Part shown: positions 58,771 through 64,000 of the stretch, in pieces
How positions within the stretch are numbered: the first letter of the stretch is position 1
How the letters are laid out: the number at the start of each line of letters is the position of its first letter
Assembly: GCF_001424405.1 (NCBI RefSeq)
Contig: NZ_LMPS01000007.1
Location: 186,268-250,267 of the forward strand
DNA length: 64,000 bases
Reading direction: 5' to 3'
From: Dyadobacter sp. Leaf189
GTDB lineage: Bacteria; Bacteroidota; Bacteroidia; Cytophagales; Spirosomataceae
Notes under the pieces: model-generated
Told to the model about the DNA's origin: nothing
Databases searched by the model: none
What the model saw: only the letters and a program-made list of their open reading frames with translations
Program-made: the position numbers and the translations under genes

Positions 58771-59466
58771 TCATAAAATAAGAAGCAGCTCTTCCAGTCT
58801 TGTGATGTCGTAGGTAGGTTTTTCATCAAATTGCAGTCCCGCCGGATTAAGGTAAACAGTATCAATTCCGATCTGTTTGGCACCCAGAATGTCCGCAATC
58901 CAGTTATCGCCTACCATTATGCATTCCCCGGGACTTGCCTGAGCTGCATTCAATGCGAATTCGAAAATTTTTGGATCCGGCTTTTTGGCGCTGGCATTTT
59001 CAAAAGTGATCACATTTTCAAAAAAGTGCCCGATCTGAGAACCCGCGAGCTTTCTTGCCTGAATTTCATTGAAACCGTTGGTGATAATGTGCATTCTGTA
59101 GCCGGTAGCGACTGCATAATTGAGCAGATCGAGTGCGCCTTCCAGTAAATGCTTCTTGTCAGGCAGGGTATTCAGATACAACTCGCCAATTTCTTCATGA
59201 TTTTCCGGACATTGAATGCCCAGGTCTTCAAAAACGAGCCGGAACCTGTTTTGACGTATATAGGTATGGTGAATCTGCCCGCGGTCGAACATGTCCCATA
59301 AAGACATATTAACTCTCAAAAAACATTGTATAAAGTCCTCCATAGAGCTTATTCCATGATTCTGGAGTGTAAGCTTATGGAAAATTTCTTCCAGAGACTC
59401 GGATGAATTTTTATCAAAATCCCACAGTGTGTGATCGAGATCGAAAAAAATATGCTTGTACTTCAT
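58771..59466 (-). CDS. HAD hydrolase, YjjG-like (noncanonical pyrimidine nucleotidase type)
   Basis: 231 residues of the HAD superfamily. Motif I HIFFDLDHTLWDFD (nucleophile Asp9, acid Asp11), motif II IITNGF, motif III lysine in SAKKPDPKIFEFA and motif IV IMVGDNWIADILGA are complete. The WDFD after motif I with a helical cap of about 90 residues is the YjjG pattern. YjjG-type enzymes remove phosphate from noncanonical pyrimidine nucleotides. It is convergent with the dioxygenase gene. Confidence 0.87.
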   Translation of the reverse strand: MKYKHIFFDLDHTLWDFDKNSSESLEEIFHKLTLQNHGISSMEDFIQCFLRVNMSLWDMFDRGQIHHTYIRQNRFRLVFEDLGIQCPENHEEIGELYLNTLPDKKHLLEGALDLLNYAVATGYRMHIITNGFNEIQARKLAGSQIGHFFENVITFENASAKKPDPKIFEFALNAAQASPGECIMVGDNWIADILGAKQIGIDTVYLNPAGLQFDEKPTYDITRLEELLLIL

Positions 59467-59847
59467 TCTGTGAAAAGTTCAATATTTATCAAAAAAGTGA
59501 AATTTCAATTTTTGTCGGCTGCGCAATAAAGATAATGTGAACAAATAAGTCGATCTCCCCGGAATAAGCGTATATTTATATGATAAGTTCTATTAAATAT
59601 TTTAAAAGGGACATATATACGCAGTAAATCACGATTAAGGCTTAAAAAGCTGCCTGGTTGTTAACATGTGTTAATGAAAATCGATTTCGAAAAAAAAGAA
59701 ACTCAAACATTTGCAAATTATTTGCTAAATCTATTTCTTTGATTCGTATAATTTGAAATACAGATAATTACTTCAATTTTTTCACCAGACAGAAAGGAGA
59801 AACAATATCGACGAACCGCTCTACGTTAACTAAATCGAATAATAAAA
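59467..59847. other. 381-base intergenic region upstream of the ECF sigma gene
   Basis: AT-rich, with no gene that I can support. It holds TATAATTTG (59747-59755), a possible -10/-7 promoter element, with TTTG at 59721-59724 upstream, and the palindrome GCAAAT-T-ATTTGC (59713-59725). I see no RNA gene. Control elements of the sigma factor gene are likely here. Confidence 0.5.
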
Positions 59848-60447
59848 ATGGAGAAAGTCCAAGTTAGCGACAGTGAGTTGGTGACGTTGTATATCCGCGG
59901 GAATGAGAAAGCTTTCGAAAAACTCGTCCAGCGCCACAAATCAAGAATATACACCACTATTTATCTAATTGTTAAGGACCAGTATGTAGCCGAGGATTTA
60001 TTACAGGATACATTTATTAAGGCCGTCGATACGATAAAGGGAGGTAGATATAACGATGAGGGCAAATTCCTGCCATGGATTATACGGATCGCACACAACC
60101 TCGCCATTGATTATTTCAGACGCGATAAACGCTACCCCAATGTAGTGTTCGAAGATGGAAGCAGTGTTTTTAATACGCTGGATTTTTCGGAAGATTCCGT
60201 TGAGTCAATCCAGATTCGTCAGGAAACACATGAACAACTGCGGGAGATGATCCAGCGGTTACCCGATGTGCAAAAGCAAGTGCTGATCATGCGTCATTAT
60301 GAGGACATGAGCTTTCAGGAAATTGCGGATGCAACGGGGGTGAGTATTAATACGGCATTGGGGAGAATGCGTTACGCGTTGATAAACCTGCGTAAGCAAT
60401 TTAACCAACGTGCCCCACAGTATGACAAAAACTTTTACCTACGATGA
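59848..60447 (+). CDS. ECF-type RNA polymerase sigma factor
   Basis: 199 residues. Region 2 shows IRGNEKAFEKLVQRHKSRIY, DQYVAEDLLQDTFIKA and GKFLPWIIRIAHNLAIDYFRRDKR. Region 4 is QRLPDVQKQVLIMRHYEDMSFQEIADATGVSINTALGRM, with a clear helix-turn-helix. No region 1.1 or 3, so it is an ECF member. A small gene overlaps its end by 26 bases and may modulate it. Its target promoters are not evident from this window. Confidence 0.93.
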   Translation: MEKVQVSDSELVTLYIRGNEKAFEKLVQRHKSRIYTTIYLIVKDQYVAEDLLQDTFIKAVDTIKGGRYNDEGKFLPWIIRIAHNLAIDYFRRDKRYPNVVFEDGSSVFNTLDFSEDSVESIQIRQETHEQLREMIQRLPDVQKQVLIMRHYEDMSFQEIADATGVSINTALGRMRYALINLRKQFNQRAPQYDKNFYLR

Positions 60448-60670
60448 TGTTGTAAGGTATTTATATGCCGAGACAACAGAGAATGAAAATGAACTGATTG
60501 TTGAGGCGCTTGCACTTGACGATAATTTGATGAACTTCTATCTGGATTCATTGGAGATTCAGACGCAGATGAACAAAATAACCCGGACTCCTTCCGATAA
60601 GGTGGTTTCAGAAGTTTTCAAATATTCCCGGCAATTCTCATCAAAAACACCTGCTGCTCTTCACTATTAA
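60422..60670 (+). CDS. Small protein overlapping the ECF sigma gene
   Basis: 82 residues, MTKTFTYDDVVRYLYAETTE at the start, acidic, with no membrane segment. It begins with an ATG inside the last codons of the sigma factor gene (26-base overlap, different frame), so the two are translated in a coupled way. I recall similar short proteins after ECF sigma genes in Bacteroidota and would guess a regulatory role for the sigma factor, but no fold is recognised. The terminator hairpin reaches into its last codons. Confidence 0.8.
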   Translation: MTKTFTYDDVVRYLYAETTENENELIVEALALDDNLMNFYLDSLEIQTQMNKITRTPSDKVVSEVFKYSRQFSSKTPAALHY

Positions 60671-60693
60671 GTGAAGCAGCAGGTGTTTTTTTG
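60645..60693 (+). terminator. Terminator overlapping the end of the small gene
   Basis: AACACCTGCTGC (60646-60657) pairs with GCAGCAGGTGTT (60676-60687), with an inner TTCACT/AGTGAA pair (60660-60665 and 60670-60675) and seven T at the end. The stop codon lies in the loop. A further stem, CCAGCTAT (60695-60702) and ATAGCTGG (60710-60717), follows. Confidence 0.9.
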
Positions 60694-60752
60694 CCCAGCT
60701 ATTCATCGGATAGCTGGATTTTGTTGTTTGTATAAGAGTATGTTTTCCCTTT

Positions 60753-61415
60753 ATGCACAGACAGGAGCGTTTTAAATTATTTCTGGATTATTTCACTGAA
60801 AACTTTCCTGAACCCGAAACCGAGCTGCAATATTCAAGTCCGTATGAACTGCTGGTAGCAGTGATATTGTCGGCGCAATGCACAGACAAGCGTGTAAATA
60901 TTGTTACCCCGCCTTTGTTCGAGCGTTTCCCTGATCCGGAGTCGCTTGCAGCTTCCAACGCGGAAGAAGTTTTTACTTACATCCGCTCCATTTCTTACCC
61001 AAATAATAAAAGCAAGCACCTCGTAGGAATGGCGCGAATGCTGGTGGAGCAGTTTGGATCGGAAGTGCCTGCATCTGTGGAGGAGTTACAAAAATTGCCA
61101 GGTGTAGGGAGAAAAACGGCCAATGTGATTGCTTCCGTTATTTTCAACCAGCCTGCAATGGCGGTGGATACGCATGTTTTCAGGGTGTCACACCGGCTTG
61201 GACTGGTTCCTAAAACTGCCACTACGCCGCTCAGTGTTGAGAAAGTACTGGTAAAGTATATTCCAAAACAGCTTGTGCACAAAGCACATCACTGGCTTAT
61301 CCTTCACGGTCGTTATATCTGCATAGCGAGAAGCCCTAAATGCATGCAGTGCCCGCTTTCTTCCTTTTGTAAATTCTTTGAAAAAAATGTACTTACAGAA
61401 GTTTCGAAATCGTAG
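60753..61415 (+). CDS. nth: Endonuclease III
   Basis: 220-residue base-excision DNA glycosylase/AP lyase for oxidised pyrimidines. The helix-hairpin-helix KLPGVGRKTANVIASVIF carries the catalytic Lys121, and Asp139 is in AVDTHVFRVSHRLGL. The C-terminal [4Fe-4S] cluster has Cys190, 197, 200 and 206 in the expected spacing of 6, 2 and 5 residues. LSAQCTDKRVN near residue 40 is the other conserved piece. It is a single gene between two hairpins and the FKBP lipoprotein gene. Confidence 0.96.
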   Translation: MHRQERFKLFLDYFTENFPEPETELQYSSPYELLVAVILSAQCTDKRVNIVTPPLFERFPDPESLAASNAEEVFTYIRSISYPNNKSKHLVGMARMLVEQFGSEVPASVEELQKLPGVGRKTANVIASVIFNQPAMAVDTHVFRVSHRLGLVPKTATTPLSVEKVLVKYIPKQLVHKAHHWLILHGRYICIARSPKCMQCPLSSFCKFFEKNVLTEVSKS

Positions 61416-61492
61416 TTACAACCAATATGCTTTTTGCAGAGTCTATCGTTTAAAATATCAATCCCATTAAATTTAAGAAAGGAAGAAAACAA

Positions 61493-62350
61493 ATGAAGCG
61501 TACGAAGTTAGCATTGTTTATTTTACTGGCTATGGTGGTAAGTCTGTCCGGCTGTATGAATTCGGATAAGAACCAGGATGAAGAGAAAATTACCGAAAAC
61601 GAAAACGAGATCAAGGAATGGCTGAAAACTGACAGCCTTGGTACTTCGGCACTGCGCGACAGTACAGGACTTTATTACATTATCAGAAAGTCGAACCCGA
61701 GCGGGCAGAAAGCGAAGAGAGGTGAAGCAGCGACAGTACGGATCAATGGTTACCTGCTAAATGGAACCAAGGTGCTTTCAATAGAAAAGGATTCAACATT
61801 ATCCTTTCCTGTTGACGGATTTTCTACTCAGATCTACGGTCTGGAATTTGGAATCAAGTTAATGCGGACGGGAGAAAAAGCAACATTTCTGCTCCCGTAC
61901 TATCTGGCTTTTGGGAATGCAGACAGAGTTAACATCCCCGCCTATTCTGTGATCAGAATGGAAGTTGAATTGATTAAAATGCGCACGGAGATACAGCAGA
62001 TTGACGAGTTCCTAGCTAAAAAGCAGTTTCCGGTATCAGAACGTACAGCAGACAACCTCGTTATTATTAGAACAAATACTGTTACTGGGGACACGCTTGG
62101 ACCTGGTAAGTCAGTAAGTGTAAAGTACGTTGGCAAGATGTTGAACGAAAAAGAGTTCGACAAAAACACCATTCCGATTACGACAGGAACAAATGGTACA
62201 ATTCCAGGTTTTGACAGGGCGATACGCAAACTGCGCAAAACTGAGAAGGCAATCATTATTTTCCCTTCTGCATTAGGCTACAAAGAGCGTGGATCGGGTT
62301 CAATTCCGCCTTATACACCAATTATGTTTGAAGTTGAGGTATTGCCTTGA
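61493..62350 (+). CDS. Lipoprotein with two FKBP-type prolyl isomerase domains
   Basis: 285 residues. Lipoprotein signal with Cys21 (VVSLSGC). Domain one, about 55-165, holds GLYYIIRKSNPSGQKAKRGE and MRTGEKATFLLPYYLAFG. Domain two, about 175-285, holds SVKYVGKMLNEKEFD, GFDRAIRKLRKTEKAIIIFPSALGY in two parts and PPYTPIMFEVEV. FKBP prolyl isomerases in the periplasm or outer membrane help proteins fold; the gliding protein GldI is a related lipoprotein, and this could be a GldI-like homologue. The second domain is closer to consensus than the first. Confidence 0.87.
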   Translation: MKRTKLALFILLAMVVSLSGCMNSDKNQDEEKITENENEIKEWLKTDSLGTSALRDSTGLYYIIRKSNPSGQKAKRGEAATVRINGYLLNGTKVLSIEKDSTLSFPVDGFSTQIYGLEFGIKLMRTGEKATFLLPYYLAFGNADRVNIPAYSVIRMEVELIKMRTEIQQIDEFLAKKQFPVSERTADNLVIIRTNTVTGDTLGPGKSVSVKYVGKMLNEKEFDKNTIPITTGTNGTIPGFDRAIRKLRKTEKAIIIFPSALGYKERGSGSIPPYTPIMFEVEVLP

Positions 62351-62369
62351 TCATTGCTGAAAGCATATT

Positions 62370-62404
62370 GAAAGAGCTGCCGGAGACTTCCGGCAGCTCT
62401 TTTA
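62370..62404. terminator. Bidirectional terminator between FKBP and aminotransferase genes
   Basis: GAGCTGCCGGA (62374-62384) pairs with TCCGGCAGCTC (62389-62399), with an A-run on one side and T-run on the other. The T-run overlaps the stop codon of the convergent aminotransferase gene. Confidence 0.85.
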
Positions 62405-63532
62405 CATTCCGGCAAGTGTGAGAACGCTTTCACATATCTCACCAATATTATCTTCATTCAAGGCCGAGCCAGAGGGGAAGCAAATTCCATTTGTGAAAAC
62501 ATACACTGCCACATTGCCGCCAAAATACTGTGCGTCTTTGTACAAAGGCTGTAAATGCATTGGCTTCCAGACTTGTCTGGCTTCAATTCCATTACCAGCC
62601 AAATGCAACCTGATCTGATCTACTGCCAGCTTTGACTTTTCTGGATCAAACAGGAAAGTGGAAAGCCAGCGGTTTGAGAACATACCTGCTTTTTCCTCTT
62701 GCAATGAGAGCCCTGGGATAGTTTCAAACGCATTCAAATAGCATTTAAAGTTCCTGCGTCGCTGCGCGACTCGCTCGTTCAATATTTCCAGCTGACCGAG
62801 CCCGATCGCCGCACAGATATTGCTCATCCGATAGTTATAGCCCAATTCCGAGTGCTGGAAGTAAGGTGCCGGATCTTTGGCCTGACTTGCCAGAAATCTG
62901 GCTTTCCGCGCATCCATTTCATAGTATGTAAACAATGCGCCTCCTGCAGAAGTTGTAATGATCTTGTTCCCGTTAAAAGAAGCAACTCCCATTTGCCCGA
63001 ATGTACCCAGATGCTGTCCCTGGTAAGTAGAGCCCATTGCTTCTGCGGCATCTTCAATCAAAACAATACCGTACTTATCACATATCTCTGTTACTTCTTT
63101 CAGCTGACATGGCATTCCATAAAGATGCACGCAAATCAATGCTTTGGGCTTTTTACCCGATTTCAATAGTTGCGTAACAGCTTGTTCAAGCGCATCGGGA
63201 CAGATATTCCAGGTTTGTGGTTCGCTGTCAATAAAAACCGGCGTAGCGCCTAAGTAGAGAATGGGGTTAGCCGAGGCAGCAAACGTAAGCGATTGGCAGA
63301 GTACAATATCTCCCTTCTTAACACCAGAAATAACAAGAGCCAAATGGAGCGCGGCTGTACCTGAAGAGAGCGCGACAGCATGCTTACTGCCTGTGTAAGC
63401 ACAAAGTCCTGATTCGAAATGATCTAAATGTGGGCCTGCTGACGCAATCCAGTTGCTTTCAAATGCATCCTGAATGTACTGCAATTCCTTCCCTCCAAGG
63501 TGCGGAGGCGATAGCCAGATTTTGTAATCCAT
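62402..63532 (-). CDS. DegT/DnrJ/EryC1 (PglE-like) sugar aminotransferase
   Basis: 376-residue PLP-dependent enzyme that aminates a nucleotide-linked keto-sugar. IWLSPPHLGGKELQYIQDAF at the start, SSGTAALHLALVISGVKKGD, LIEDAAEAMGSTYQGQHLG, the PLP-lysine in FNGNKIITTSAGGALF and NYRMSNICAAIGLGQLE match PglE/PseC-like family members. It pairs with the acetyltransferase gene 10 bases upstream on the same strand, as in the pathway to di-N-acetylbacillosamine. The sugar made here is not determined. Confidence 0.9.
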   Translation of the reverse strand: MDYKIWLSPPHLGGKELQYIQDAFESNWIASAGPHLDHFESGLCAYTGSKHAVALSSGTAALHLALVISGVKKGDIVLCQSLTFAASANPILYLGATPVFIDSEPQTWNICPDALEQAVTQLLKSGKKPKALICVHLYGMPCQLKEVTEICDKYGIVLIEDAAEAMGSTYQGQHLGTFGQMGVASFNGNKIITTSAGGALFTYYEMDARKARFLASQAKDPAPYFQHSELGYNYRMSNICAAIGLGQLEILNERVAQRRRNFKCYLNAFETIPGLSLQEEKAGMFSNRWLSTFLFDPEKSKLAVDQIRLHLAGNGIEARQVWKPMHLQPLYKDAQYFGGNVAVYVFTNGICFPSGSALNEDNIGEICESVLTLAGM

Positions 63533-63541
63533 TTGTGTGTG

Positions 63542-64000
63542 TTAATAAGTCAGTTTTCTTGCCGGGTTGCCTGCAACAGTTGTGCTATCCGGCACATTCC
63601 TGGTTACAACGCTGCCGGCTCCTATAATGCAGTTTTTGCCGATTGAAATTCCGGGTAAAACAATGCAGCCCGCGCCCAGCAACGTATTTTCTCCAACCCG
63701 TACATTCCCGCAAAGCGTAGCTCGTGGCGCAACATGTACGAAGTCACTGAGCCGACATTCATGCTCGATGATAGCACCTGTATTCACAATAACGTGTTTG
63801 CCGACCTGCGCTTCCGTCTGGATAATAGCCCGGTGAAAAACCATTGAACCTGCACCAAGGTTTGCATCAGCACCTACCAATGCAGATTTGTGAATCAACT
63901 TTCCAAATTGATGCTGTACGTTCTCAGCGACTGCGCGTCTTGCGTAATTATTGCCGATTGCAACAAGAAGCAGGCTTTCAGGAAAGATTTCAGGATCATA
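63542..64000 (-). CDS. NeuD/PglD-like sugar O/N-acetyltransferase, partial
   Basis: At least 152 codons, continuing upstream beyond the right edge. The visible start region reads LLLVAIGNNYARRAVAENV, part of the Rossmann-like N-terminal domain of the NeuD/PglD family. Then a left-handed beta helix follows, with hexapeptide repeats (VGADANLGAGSMVFHRAIIQ, IVNTGAIIEHECRLSDFVHV, GVRVGENTLLGAGCIVLPG in part, NCIIGAGSVVTRNV). It ends with the stop at 63542 and probably shares a transcript with the aminotransferase. The full gene start is outside the window. Confidence 0.88.
   Translation of the reverse strand, partial: YDPEIFPESLLLVAIGNNYARRAVAENVQHQFGKLIHKSALVGADANLGAGSMVFHRAIIQTEAQVGKHVIVNTGAIIEHECRLSDFVHVAPRATLCGNVRVGENTLLGAGCIVLPGISIGKNCIIGAGSVVTRNVPDSTTVAGNPARKLTY

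Noticed and set aside
1..64000. tRNA, rRNA or other stable RNA genes
   Set aside because: I found no tRNA-like T-loop motifs or other RNA signatures in the intergenic intervals; absence by eye is not proof.

Overview
The window is a gene-dense stretch of a chromosome from a Bacteroidota bacterium, most likely of the order Cytophagales (Dyadobacter/Spirosoma-like). The lineage call rests on a PorP/SprF protein next to a very large PKD protein with a type B type IX secretion (T9SS) sorting domain, gliding lipoproteins GldB and GldJ, a fused SecDF, the small DUF4295 protein beside ribosomal protein L33, a planctomycete-type cytochrome/DUF1501 operon, two DUF6089-like barrels, and near absence of Shine-Dalgarno sequences. 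GC content is moderate. I recognised no rRNA, tRNA, CRISPR array, prophage or insertion sequence.

Layout. 1-4.2 kb (minus): an ilv operon, ilvD - small partner protein - nucleotidyltransferase - ilvB (running off the left edge). It is preceded by a leader peptide rich in Ile/Leu/Val codons and mutually exclusive antiterminator/terminator hairpins. 4.4-7.2 kb: murQ, a secreted NIPSNAP protein and PorP/SprF. 7.4-10.3 kb: the large T9SS substrate. 10.4-20 kb: ruvB, mutT-like, pyrC, comF, gldJ-like, mfd, pnuC. 19.7-27.4 kb (minus): a probable operon of a PSCyt1/DUF1549/DUF1553 protein, DUF1501 protein, RhaM-like mutarotase, DUF2231/cytochrome/LRR protein, TIM-barrel sugar isomerase-like protein and a barstar-like protein, with a 12-bp tandem array and palindromes between its first two genes. 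27.7-35.3 kb: a small exported protein, secDF, an amino acid permease, lhgO, anmK. 35.4-45.4 kb: ricT-like PSP1 gene, purD, recQ, kdsD, DUF4293, rimO, a RelE/ParE-type toxin-antitoxin pair, ftsY, DUF4295 and rpmG. 45.6-54.5 kb: a lipoprotein cytochrome c, gatB, a TlpA-like thioredoxin, an epimerase, gldB, a lone nuoH, and an ABC ATPase/permease/DUF3299-like operon that resembles zinc-associated systems. 54.7-62.4 kb: two outer-membrane barrels, DUF2911, a trypsin-like protease, a PhyH dioxygenase, a HAD phosphatase, an ECF sigma factor with an overlapping small gene, nth and a double-FKBP lipoprotein. The right edge holds an aminotransferase/acetyltransferase pair for an amino-sugar of a surface glycan.

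Themes. Housekeeping functions dominate: branched-chain amino acid, pyrimidine and purine synthesis, DNA repair (ruvB, mfd, recQ, nth, mutT), protein export and targeting (secDF, ftsY), translation (gatB, rimO, rpmG). Cell-envelope functions are scattered among them: muropeptide recycling by AnmK and MurQ, Kdo synthesis by KdsD, and T9SS/gliding parts. Accessory two-gene modules have apparently been inserted twice into housekeeping operons: the nucleotidyltransferase pair between ilvD and ilvB, and the toxin-antitoxin pair between ftsY and rimO.

The most noteworthy items are the ilv attenuator, the nucleotidyltransferase/partner module inside the ilv operon, the 14-copy 12-bp array that starts exactly at a stop codon, the barstar homologue with no visible RNase partner, the ATPase/FtsX/DUF3299 cassette with a His-rich permease loop, and several intergenic repeat families.
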